This document shows, piece by piece, positions 1 through 11,700 of a stretch of DNA of 64,000 nt. The position numbers and the translations under genes were made by a program. How positions within the stretch are numbered: position 1 is the stretch's first letter; each line of letters starts with the position of its first letter. The notes under the pieces were generated by a model that saw only the letters and a list, made by a program, of their open reading frames with translations, was not told where the DNA came from and ran no database searches. Source of the DNA: Acanthopleura granulata (lineage: Eukaryota > Mollusca > Polyplacophora > Chitonida > Chitonidae); the NCBI GenBank assembly GCA_016165875.1, contig JABBOT010000003.1, forward strand, positions 32,802,999 to 32,866,998. The letters are read 5' to 3'.

Positions 1-148
1 CGATAATGAGATTAAGTTTCCCTCGGTGATCACTCAGGACTTCCTCCGCCATCACCTCCCTTCACTACACCCTCCTTCCAACACCTTGATCCCACCGCGA
101 GGAGGGGATGGGGGAATAAATCCTGTTTTGAGAATGTTACACTTGCAG
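1..148 (+). CDS. Partial exon of an upstream gene, product not recognised
   Basis: From base 2 one plus-strand frame stays open and reads DNEIKFPSVITQDFLRHHLP, followed by a Pro-rich stretch and then IPPRGGDGGINPVLRMLHLQ. The segment is richer in G+C than the sequence after it and ends at a plausible donor (CAG|GTCAGT at 148/149) in phase 0. If it is not spliced there, the frame runs on to a TGA at 194-196. The 5' side is cut by the window edge. I do not recognise the family. It could be the penultimate or last coding exon of a gene lying to the left. A 49-codon open frame can arise by chance, so support rests on the composition and the donor. Confidence 0.4.
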
Positions 149-3068
149 GTCAGTGTGAGACGGTGCGGATATACATGTACACTGACTATATACTGAATAT
201 TGTCACAGCTAGGAACTGAACGGTAGGTGTAGTTTGGTGTCTAGATTATTTTTGAAGATCTTCATCTTTCGAGGGCCCAGCTTAACAACTGGTTAGATTT
301 TGCAGTCTGTTGATCAGTTTGTCCCATTGATCATGCTCTACTTATTGTGTCTACTGTTTGTCTGCAAATACGGGACATCACTGTATCATATATGGTTTTC
401 AGCTGTTTTTTTAAAGCACATTAGAAACAGTTAACAGTTTGATGCCTTCCAATCTGTTAGTTTGACCATTCTTTGACCATTATGCAACTGAATTTTAGCA
501 AAATTCACACATTATTTTTGTTCACTGAACCCCTTGCTGTATGAGTGTTTTGGTAATTACTATCAGGAAGTTGTGCATTCCTGTAATATTTTAGACAAGA
601 ACATTTGTGGAGACAAGAGAATTGTGGGCAATACTCTGGACAATTATCTTTGAATGAATCAAAGATGTGTCATTCTACTGTTTTGTGTTCGTCATGAGTT
701 GTACATGACCGTGTATTTTCTTCTGCTACTATACTGGTATGAACCTATGTTTTGGTTTGCTATGAGTTTGTAGTGTATCATCATTTCACTGGGATGTTAA
801 AAGCTTCCTAAATACGGTACATTTTATTGTGGTTTAGCCTGGATTTTTGTTATTTCACATTTACAATGGTGGCCAATATAAACACTGAGAGACGCCGCAC
901 TGTTTTAAACATGATATATAAAGAAGACAATGCCTGGCTTTCTCTTCTTTTAACTGCTGGTCAGCACCTCACCAAGAATAATGGTGATCAGCTCATCACG
1001 AAAATAAGGCGATCAGGCCATCAGTAAAACTTGTGATCGCTAAAGACCCTTACCATTTACCGCCATCATCTTTTGCCATTTTTCTGGCTGTCTACTACAG
1101 CCATATCCCGGCGGAAAATAATCGAATATTTTATTTATTTATTTGATTGGTGTTTTACGCCGTACTCAAGAATATTTCACTTATAAGACGGCGGTTAGCA
1201 TTATGGTGGGAGGAAACCCACGACCATCCGCAGGTTGCTGGCAGACCTTCCCACGTACGGCCGGAGAGGAAGCAAGCATGGCTGGACTTGAACAATCGAA
1301 TACATTATTATATAAATCAACACAACCTGCAATTACATGATTAGGTCACAATGTTAGGGTGTTAAAGTATTCCAAACCAAAAAAGAAAAATATCTACCCA
1401 TGATCAAATCTGTCTTAACAGAATATCATTACTCATAATAAGATTTCTAAAACTATCTGATGTTATCAACCTATTGTATCACAAAAATACAAGTAAGACA
1501 ATCTTTTATTTTTATGGTCAATTCATCTGTCTACATAAATGTATGTGCTTTACAAGCAGATGTTTCTTTTGGGGATTCCACATCAACATAATCGATTTGA
1601 TTATTATATTTAGCTTATCTCTAGTGGCAGTTATTTTGCGAATTTCTATGAAAATGCGTTACTTACCGCAACAACCTGTCACTAGAAACGAAAAACAACA
1701 ATCAAAATATTATTATGCAAATAACAATCAGTCCAAAAGTTCAGGTAATGTATCAGTACATTATCATCGTTGCAAAATAAACACGAGACTTGCTGTTAAT
1801 GTAAGAAAATACACTTTACATGTATATGTAGTTGGAAAATGATGACATTACATGTGTATTGAATTTCAGCTGTAACATTTCCTTGTGTTGAATGATAAAT
1901 ACAGGAAACAAAAGGCGATAACAATAATCAGAAAAAGAGAAATGTAGGTCACATCTGTTTTCTCTTTGTTAAAACTAACACGTCATAAGCCAAACTTTGT
2001 TAAGAGGCTAGAATGTATGGATTGTACACAAGGAATTCATGTGAAAGTAGACAAAAGAGGGAAAAGAAGGGAAAAAGGAGGATGGACACATAGCCTAAGA
2101 AATTGAATGCAAGGAATGGAACTTCCATGGATAAGTCTCACAACACAAAAAAGGAAAAACAACAGCTGATGGTATTAGAATCGCTGACGGAGGGGTAGGC
2201 TGCTGCACAGTGGGAAACACAATGGTCACCGACTATTATAGACCTCATCACAACCACAGCAAAGTGAGACGTGTGGACATATCACGAAACATTCTCCTGG
2301 AAACAATCAGCAATTGTTAACAAACACGAGTGTAATAACTTTGTAGTACCATGTGATATGTATACACTATTGTGTGAAGGACAATAACCTGTAACCACGT
2401 GTTCGGCGCATATTATAGCCTCTGCAATCACATCAACTAAGTTTTATCATGTCCGGAGAGTTGATGGACATTTCCTCTATTTCTTCTCTATTAGTGCATG
2501 GTACATAATATGAAATGAATGGCATTCACGCGCTAATTTTTGGTGTCACCTGGCTAACTCCAGCGAGGCCCAGGACGATATTTTAGACGCCGGTAAAGTC
2601 TATACTTTAAATAACCCTGGAAACCGGATCTTTGGGTACGTACGGGTCAAGACAAAAATCAAACTCAAAAAGTGTTACCGATAACATTTGCACTTGTGGT
2701 CTGTGATTTTGTAATCAGAAATGCAGTAATGAAAACAATGTCGGAACTGTGAAAATAGCTGTTCTACCATGGAGGCGAAATTAATATTTAATGAAGGATT
2801 AACTATATCGCCAAGTCAGTTACTGATATGCCCTAATCTATTACTTATACCGATATCGGGAATGAATGAAACTAAATCGGTATCGCTGATTCATAAGGAA
2901 ATGATTGATCGACATCCAGCTCTAGATGCCAGTTTTGAACATACTAAACAGTAACTATCTATAGGTATCAGAAACAGATTTAACTATGCAGACAAATCAG
3001 AAGTCGGTATCAATAAACAATATGTCAATACAGGTTAGTTTCAATTAGATTTTAATTTGGTCCCACAG
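149..3068. other. Non-coding stretch, probably intron, with one SINE
   Basis: AT-rich sequence with no convincing exon. It contains the SINE copy at 1130..1295 and an AT-rich open frame at 1474..1842 that I judge to be chance. A 15-base segment at 1670..1684 on the minus strand is framed by an acceptor-like and a donor-like site, but it is too short to credit. Confidence 0.4.
1130..1295 (-). repeat. tRNA-derived SINE, body and tail
   Basis: In plus-strand reading it begins with ATTTATTTATTTGATTGGTG and continues with a body conserved in all copies (GCCGTACTCAAGAATATTTC, then GGTGGGAGGAAACCCACGAC). The A/T repeat tail lies on the left, so the element is in minus orientation relative to the complete copy at 22852..23098. 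The tRNA-like head is not recognisable here. Confidence 0.8.
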
Positions 3069-3161
3069 ACGTTTGGGCGGCAAAATTTGGATCATTGGGG
3101 TGTCGAAAACGAGGCAGCTGCATTACGTGAGCTTCGGTGGGGACTTCTTCGGGCCACTTAA
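3069..3161 (+). CDS. Candidate terminal exon (TFGRQNLDHWGVENEAAALR...)
   Basis: A good acceptor (pyrimidine-rich tract, then CCCACAG) precedes an open frame of 30 codons that begins TFGRQNLDHWGVENEAAALR and ends at TAA (3159-3161). The stop overlaps an AATAAA hexamer (TTAAATAAAG), which would suit a polyadenylation signal. Phase 0 at the acceptor matches the phase 0 donor at 148, so the two could be consecutive exons of one plus-strand gene with a 2.9-kb intron. The match in phase has a one-in-three chance of being accidental. The product is unknown. Confidence 0.3.
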   Translation, partial: TFGRQNLDHWGVENEAAALRELRWGLLRAT

Positions 3162-5688
3162 ATAAAGTCACGTGAAGCAAGGAAAGTTAAAGAGAGCTAA
3201 CAAAACTGTTGACAACCCACACTATTAGCTAATGAATAATGCTTTTTGTAAAACTTTGGGGCAATCCAAAGTTATTTTAGGAGATACTTCATTTTACACG
3301 CACTCACAAACAACCCAGAGGGGCTGATGAGCTACAGATCAGGTTTTCTTAAAATTCACAGCGTTATAATGCAGCAAACCATTTCCTTTTATCAACAATC
3401 ATAACTTAAGTCGACAAGAGAGAAGAAAATACCACATCTGGTTAAAATTATGTCCCAATTTGCGCAGCTGTGTGAATTGTGACTGACATCATTCCTTTTT
3501 TTTTTTTTTTTTTTTACACTTTTACAGATAAACTGTTTGAAACCTCATAGTGTTCAATAAGATTTTCACTTTTTATGGCCCTCCTTGCTTTAAGAATCGT
3601 CCTGGTGGATGTTACCAATCCTCTTTGTGAATGTTTGCCCTGCTTAACTACTGCGGTTTACGGCGTGGTTTGGGTGCATTTAAGCAAAAGTTACTTAAAC
3701 ACAATACTATCATCATAGTTGTTGTTCTCATGGTTTGAGATTGGTACGCCTTCTCCGTAAATAAGCTCGAGATGGGTGAGTAAAATACCGACTCGTTACA
3801 GAACAAATGTGCAACAAAAGAATAAAACATAGTCCAACCAAATGAAACGTTAGAGTCCAAAACTGCTGTCACTTTCCCCCCGTCAACTACAGAAAGAACT
3901 GTATGGTGGCTGTTTACCAGGGATGTAGTTAGACTGAACGAGATCATAAGATGGCGACAGAAGATGGGTCAAACCTGGCTCCTTGTACAGCAAATTCATC
4001 CTCTCCGCGACCAGCCAACATTGTCTTTCTCAGTCTCTTCACACCGATTCAAATTGAAAAGTTGTGAGGTGACATGACTTTGTCTTTTATTAGAGCTAGG
4101 GTTTTGGTCTCTCTACTGCATCATGAGCTACTTGCAGTAATGTATGGTGACGTACAGTGGCCCTGGGAAGCTTAGCGTACCTCAGCTTTAAAGAGTGGCA
4201 TACTCGAAATGATCACATTGCAAAGTTTGTTTTATTCCACTGTTACAGACACCGTTTTTAAAATATTGTATTATATTTTTTTTTTATTTGTTTCTGCGCT
4301 AACCGGATCGGTGTATGACCTACATTTTTTTCTCTGTGTACTTTGTAGGCCGCGCTAGGATTCAGTCACGTGTTCTTGAAAGTTCTATGTTTATTAGTTT
4401 CGTGTCATTGTACATAGAGCGTATATTTTGGAAAGATGTAACCATACTGCAAACATGTTTACGAACAAATCATCCAGAATGTTCTTTACGTGAGCCAATG
4501 ATTATGAGCGACTAAGTTGTAAAGCTCGCAGTCATTTACTGACCACTTTTAGAGCAGTCGTTTTACTTGTATCCATTCGAGACATATTTGTCTACTTAGA
4601 AGGATTTTGTGGGATTTTGGAGATATTGACTTACACGCCTTTCGACAGTTTTGTCATTTTGTACTCCATTTTTCGGTACGTAACAACTTGTGAGATTGTG
4701 TTTCGCCACTTGCTATTTGGTGTCAGACGTTCTTTTGGGGATTGTATCGCTCATTGTCGATTACGTACATTTCATCCCAGAATACCCTGAAAGTCACTTT
4801 GTGCATATTTCCGAGGAGTGAAACATACATCGCCAGCTCGGCATCACGGACTCTATTGCCAATCCGTGTGCCCAAGAAAGCTGCACCTTGCCGGGGAGTT
4901 AGATATATACCATAATTGGCGTGCCGTGCCCTCTGCTATTCGTCACTACAGGACTGTCATCCTTCATTTTGTGAAGTCCCCAAAACTGTGGGTTTTATAT
5001 TCAAGTGGACGGACCTGCCTTTGGAAGCCGGATTCCAACCGGATTTGGACGCTGTCACCAGTAAGAAACTAATACATATTTCTGTAATTATTTGTATTAT
5101 TTTTGTATATTATTTTTCTGGGGATTTGTAAAGAATAGGTTGAGCTTTTGTTCCTCGCTGACCCACATTCCCGATGTTCACTGAGAAAAGGACATTTACC
5201 AATGAACTGACGTCACTCTACCACGTGATATCACCCTCATCCTTACTACTGCCGGTCTATCGCTGTCTGAGAGTTGAACAAGCCATTTGTTTATCATTTT
5301 CCATGTCCGATAGCTGTACCCTTACCAAACATTGAGTAAAGCCTAGCAATATGAGATGCAATTTTATCACATGTTTTCTTTTCCTCTAAGATATCCTAGT
5401 TAGAATAGGTTCGGAAAGTACAGAGTTAACAAAAAAGAAGGCGAACTAATTTACAGGAAAGTGGGGGTGATGGCCTGCTGATTGAACAAACCAGGACACG
5501 CATATAGAAAAGAAACCCGAGGTGACAAAAACCTTGGATGACGAGATGTCGTATTCGAGCATTATTATAGCTTCTCTCTAATTTCTTCGATTTCTCCCTT
5601 CACTATCCCCTTCCATGTTAATGTGCTTCTGTACATTCTTTAATATTATTGAATTCATTTCAGTTACATACTATCGTCAAAATATTAC
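3162..5688. other. Non-coding stretch left of the minus-strand Ig gene
   Basis: No exon can be supported on either strand. If the minus-strand gene has its transmembrane and tail exons in this window they should lie here or further left, but I found none with a phase 1 acceptor and a hydrophobic segment. A poly-T run sits at 3497..3516, and 4655..4800 resembles a segment at 24860..24960. Confidence 0.35.
4655..4800 (+). repeat. Dispersed repeat shared with 24860..24960
   Basis: Both sites carry GAGATTG(TG)TTTCGCCACTT, then about 20 diverged bases, CAGACGTTCTTTTGG or GAGACGTTCTTTTGG, and a TCACTCAT-like word, in the same order and orientation. This suggests two old copies of one interspersed element. 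No coding capacity is visible. Confidence 0.45.
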
Positions 5689-5742
5689 CTGGTAGTATCC
5701 CAGTCGTATTTTCAAGAGTGCCGGTTGTACTCGTGGATGTTT
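5689..5742 (-). CDS. Second Thr-rich stalk mini-exon
   Basis: A 54-base exon, again phase 1 to phase 1, between the acceptor TTAAAAACTTATTTTCAG and the donor CCAG|GTAATATTT. It reads ETSTSTTGTLENTTGILPG, which continues the composition of the exon at 7821..7973. It could be skipped or repeated without breaking the frame. No membrane exon was found beyond it. Confidence 0.6.
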
Positions 5743-8700
5743 CTGAAAATAAGTTTTTAAACTCAGGCTTGAAAAAAAATCAGATTGATGCTCACAGAAA
5801 TAAGAAGTCTGCAAACACGAGTTGAATATTTCTGCTGCATATATAAGTGGTGGGTTACTGTGCTTTAGAGAACATCCGGTGGCGTATAAGTATTTCTGTA
5901 ACACAGGCGACAGTCACTGCTTATATTAACTAAATATATTATCCGTTCGAGAAAGGTATTTGTATACCTCATTACTAAGTGCAATGTAACTAAGACGAAA
6001 TGCACGATACTCAAGTACTTATTTCTATGGCGTTAACTGGCTAACACGGAAACGGAAGCAGATATACGTGTTTTACGAAAGTGAAGTCTAAAGTCGTACT
6101 TCGTAATCATTATGTTTGTCTACGTTCAACTGCGTGACCTTGTTGTTAGGTGATCTTGTTATCAAGTGACTCTGTTATGAAGTGACCTTGTTATCAACTT
6201 TGCGTATTTTCGGAACGGGGCGAAATCTTTGCCGCGGGGTATGAACGCCATGAGTTCTCTCCATGAATACCCCAGAAAACCATATAAGGTTCTCGTTTTA
6301 ACAGTTATAGATGTCAGAACAGATTATAGAAACGAACATAAAATGAATCAGGCGAATTTAGCAGAAACTAAGCATAACGGCTTAAAAACTGGTCAAACCA
6401 AGGCTCAGACAGAGCCAAAAGCAATATAGAAAAACTTGATTGATAACATCGAGACTACGCATTCGAGTAGATCTGAAGTTTATTGGGGGAATGAGTAAGC
6501 AACACATTTTTAATTGAACAATGAGGACAGACAGTACAGTTTTTATTGAAGTAGGGGTTGGCAAGGCCTGGTCTAATCCTTCAAGTAATAAGTTGGTGTG
6601 TGTATTGCAGATGGAAAAGTCGGTAATTCATGCAGAGAGAGACAGATGGACTGTTTTGCCAGCAAAGAAGTGAATTTGCCTTTAAATTCATAACTCGTGT
6701 CTGTTTACTTCTTCAGATAATTTAGAAAATATTGCATATTTTAGGAATATTTTATGACATGCACAGCGACAGCACAGCAAACAACATAAATTCTTGCGTC
6801 TGTTTTGCTCTGGCAGATTGTGATGTTTACGAAGAATACGAACGGCCCTAAATCTTTTTTGGTGGACAACAAAACGGTCCATGACCTGTGCACTGAGGGT
6901 GGAGGGGGGGGGGATTAGTGACATCCAAAAACTACTGTTTTACCTTTTACTCCCTGCAACATTTTCATTATGTTTGCCTGAAAGGCATAAGAAGCAATCT
7001 CTGACGCTGGCAGTTTTTATATATCTTTTACTTAGCTCTTATAAAATAGTGATATTTTTGTGTATTACAGTTACTACTTTCATACCGTATTAGAGTTTGT
7101 GGGAAGAAGACATTCGCGCTGACAGGAAAGCACCCATAGACTGGAAGATCATGACTTCTTTCACAGAAAAACGACACGGCAAAATAGCAACCAAAACCAG
7201 TAAGGTAGGCAAGCACTTGATTTCCAGATTTTCTAACAAAGATTCCTTATCACCATAAAGGCTATAAAATATAAATGCACCTCATGTATTCCAGCTCCAA
7301 TGGCCATAAGCATTTGCCGCTGGAAAGAATCCATATCGATCTTATGCAATTTATTTCTCATTCTAAGAGGCGAAAAATTGGCGTTGCGTTCTATTCTTAT
7401 ATCCAGATGTTAGGCAAATAGCCAAATGGAAAACAAAGTAGAACATATTTTACATCAAATTGTTGGAGTAAGCGTCCAGTATACGATAATCCCGCAAAGT
7501 GTGCCAAAAAGGAATGTTTATAATCAGCGTTGACCCTTCCACCTATTTGTAGACATCGATGCCATCCTTTGACACGGCCATGAATCTTTTTACATTCCCT
7601 TGAATATTACCTGATGCAGGATATTTTCAAATCAGAAATGCAAAATTTCACAGTTAGCTGCCTGGTTTAAATGTAGAAGTCTTCAGGAATTAGGATTTTA
7701 TCAACAAGGCTACCGAAAAAACATAAGCTTAGCCGTGCCTCAGACTCACACCAAAAGCAAGCAGGGTGATCGAAATTGGACAACAGAGTTTAATGGAGAA
7801 CATATGACACACATGCTTACCAACTTTAGAGGTGTTACTAGACATAGAAGTGACGGAACTGGAGTCTTGTGTTACAGTGATAGTGTTCGACGTAGAATCA
7901 GTGCTAGAGACATCAAAGGATTTACTGGTGCCAGTAGTTAATTCTGTGGTCGAAATAGTCGTCGTTGTCAGTTCTGAAAGTTGATTTGGTCTCGTCAAAT
8001 CTGATTATTGCTTTTTCAGCGTGCATTTACTCCAAAATACACTGCTTTTTTCTATTAAGAATCAAACGCTTGTAAAGCGATTTACTGACAACAACGACAC
8101 ATAACGTCTTAAGGTTTTATTCTGTAATCAGCGAAGACCCGTGACATAAAACAAGTGAAAACAAATTTTATCACCACCTGCGATCAAGACATTACCGGTA
8201 TTTTAACAGATCAAAAGTGAGTGCTTAGAATAGCACTAGAACAGCTTATCTGCGTGTCTCATGTACTCATTTCATTTTAATTAGACTGAATATTGCAGGT
8301 TTTGACACAATTTAAAACGGTTTCTCGTGGTGGACGCGTTTGTTGGTCTTTATGAAGATGACGAAAGCTAGAACCTTTGATTCTTCACCCCTTCTATTGC
8401 AGATGCTTTGAAACTTCTAATGACAGTGGAAAAGAAAAATTATGCAGAACTTTGTTTAACAGATAGTGTTTTAAAATAGGTTTTATGTTTAATACAGCAG
8501 GAAGTAATTTAAATAATGTATACTCCATTCCATGCTTAATATAGCCTTAACATAACATTTAAACTGAAGTGATAGATACTTACCGAGAACAGTCAAGTTC
8601 TTGCAGTTTTCTTGATTGTAAGAGCAATCACCAGCGATTAGATTACAACACAAACTGAAATTCCCGGAAAGACTTGGGTTTTCCGAGAACACCATTGTGC

Positions 8701-11700
8701 TCGAGGACTTCTCCAATCCAATTCCACATGATGATGATGCAGAACTTAAGAAGGGTGTTGTATTTCCATCTTGCTGAAAGGGAAAAGTAGTTATGTTGGA
8801 TTTTTCTCTGTCACAGTCATCCAGGGACCAGCAATCTGCGGATGGTAGGTTAGTTTGATCGGGGCTCTGTCCGATTTCCTCCCGTCATAATGCTGGCTGC
8901 ATTAGGAAAATTTCAAGTGAAATATTCATGAGTATGGCATAAAATTCCAGTGACATAATTAATTAATTTGCATAATGTGTGTTAAACACCACATTCATGC
9001 AATGGTCCGTAATATAATGTGATTCCAACTGAATGAATGGACATCTCGCATCCATTAAATCATCTTTCTGGGAAAGAACATCAGAGCTGCTGGTGTAACG
9101 TTAACAGGGATTTATACCTACGCTTTAAGATTTTTAATGTGTTATAGACTGTCTCACCTCCAGGTAACAGGTTATGGCAATGTCATTAGAAGAACATTCT
9201 GTACAACACGTCAGATTATCTGAGGAGGCTTGCTCAATTCGGAAATTATCACCGGTTTGTCTTCCAGAGGAACATGTGAAATTAACCTTGGTTAAGTCGA
9301 CTGAAATACAAGAATAACAAATACTTGTTCGAAGCATCGTACATTTGGTTATAGGTTTAAACAAAGAGATGTACTTCAGTAACATTAATCTCACAACAAT
9401 ACCTTATGTATATTACGGATACTACACATTTATTTACTGATCTCATATTCACATATTTAAATTAAATGCGTTCGTACAATTATAACGAAAATTTTACTTT
9501 GGCACTCAGTAAAATGACCAAAGACCATTTGTCCAGAAATTAGCTCACTTTTAGGATTTTTTCAACTTATTCTCGATTATTTGATTTTTCCTGGCGAACA
9601 TCTGAACATGCGTACACAATTCAAATAAGCATGTTTTGTAGAAACACACAGATATATTTAGCAATGAATTATTACAGATAAAAATGAAAGTAGCTGTAGC
9701 CCATCCTAACTCTACAATGGTTCATAAAAGTATGACCGTGTGGTTAAGAATATGAAGGATTATGCTTGGTTGTATAAGTTACATTTGACTTTCTCTTTAA
9801 GATATTTAATGACGTAAGTTTAAGATTTTTAATGGACATTATTCCATTCATCGAGGGTTTCTGTATAACTCAGCATGACATGTTTACATCAGAGTTATAC
9901 GCTCACTATTTCTATGACAACGTCCCATGGTACATTACAGAGGTGTTGCTTAGGTACTCAAGTGTAGGTTTGTTATATTTTTGAGGGAACGCATGAAGTC
10001 TTCTCAGACAGCGCGCGCATTTTAGTATTTACTCTTGACAGAATACCAGTCAGTGTGTTTACTTGTTTTTCTACAACTCTATCAAAATGACCGGTAAACA
10101 TGTTCTAGTCACGATATGGCTGAAATATTACCGGCGTAACGCCTTAATTACTCATTCATTCAAACTGGCCTGCGGTAATAATTTTTTGTGTTAAAAGAGA
10201 ACCGGTATGTTTGTGTTTGTTTCCTTACCATACATATACACCATATAGTGATATATTCCTGAAATGGAAGAGATATTATTGTTACATGGTTACTGAGTGA
10301 AAGGATACGAAACTATATTGGCCTGTGAGTGGGATTTTTTGGTTATCTGCACGCTAATGACTTGGGCAACTTTGGCGTGGCTGTGAGGCTTATTTTGGAA
10401 GATATTTACCGGTAAAAGTTCCCAATCAGAAGGGCGAGATTTCAGCATACGAAACACATTGCAGCAATGCCTCTGCTTATGCGCCAATCGAAGAAGCGGG
10501 AGGTACACTATTGCAACCACTGTCTGTCACTATAGGTATATCAGCTATGCTTGCATCATTCGAGTCAAACTACGGAAATAGTTCCACATGAATGACACTA
10601 GATTGAAAACATATTGAAATAAAACCTTGAATGAACTTACCGTGAAGGGAAGTGGCTATTAAATAGATTGTGTGTGAAAAGTGCTTCGGAGAAAGCATAT
10701 GCCGATGGAGTTTTGATCCAACAATGGAAAGCATGATTAAATCACAAAATGCAACTTTTTTGTATAACGGTTTTGTCACCCACCTGCCTTTGTAACTGTT
10801 ATTGGTAGTACGAGATTACCATCTTCAAGGGTCCATCGTCCATAATCAACAGCCGCACTTTCCAGTATCGTTAAAGTGTATTCTAGTCCGGAGGATGACT
10901 GGGAGCCACTGTAACTAAGGGATTGCGTCACACAGTTTTTCGTTGGTTCGCACTCTATTATGATGCTGCCATCCGGTCTTGTCCATGATACAGGAATTCC
11001 AGGAGATGATGAATAGTTCCCGAACAGTGTTATCGGGCTGCCCAGAGTAGTCTCACACTTGGGAGTCACCAGATATGCTAGTGAATCAATGAACATGAAA
11101 TCATGATTGACTATCATACAGAACAATATCATTTTCCATAACGATGCTTGGTTAACGTTCACCCTCATGAAGAACAAGCATTCAAATTATCTTTCACAGG
11201 AACTGATTTTTAGCTCTAATTGTCGACTACCAGAAGAGGTTATGTGTTAGCAAGATGTCCAGTGTCCCTGCGTTCGTCTGTCCGCCTGTTATCTTTTCGT
11301 TCAAAACGCTACTCCTACAGTTTTTGTCCGATTTCAACAAAACTTTGTGGTATTGTAGACTACATCAAAATACATCATTTGTAGTATCAATTTTCCATTT
11401 CGATGATAGGTTGTCCTTCTGTCTGCCTGTCTGTCTGTCTCTCGAGAATTTATAACATTTTCAAAACGCTACTTCTACAGTTTTTGGCTGATTTCTATGA
11501 AACTTGGTTCAAGTATAGACTACATCAAGATACATAATCCGTTGTATGGATTTTCCATTTTAATGATAGGTTGTCCGTCTGTCTGTCTAATTCTCTGTAA
11601 TGTTACCATTTCCTTCAAAACGCTACTCCTCCTAGAGTTTTTGTCCAGTTTCAACGTAACTTGGTTAAAGTGTAGACTACATCAAGATATAGAATCCTAG

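Noticed and set aside
1143..1344. Overlapping 65-codon frames
   Set aside because: They are readings of the SINE body; the same peptides recur at 22864..23081 and 40169..40412.
1474..1842. 122-codon frame with a hydrophobic stretch that could pass for a membrane helix
   Set aside because: On the plus strand, AT-rich, no splice sites linking it to either neighbouring exon; hydrophobicity follows from T-rich codons.
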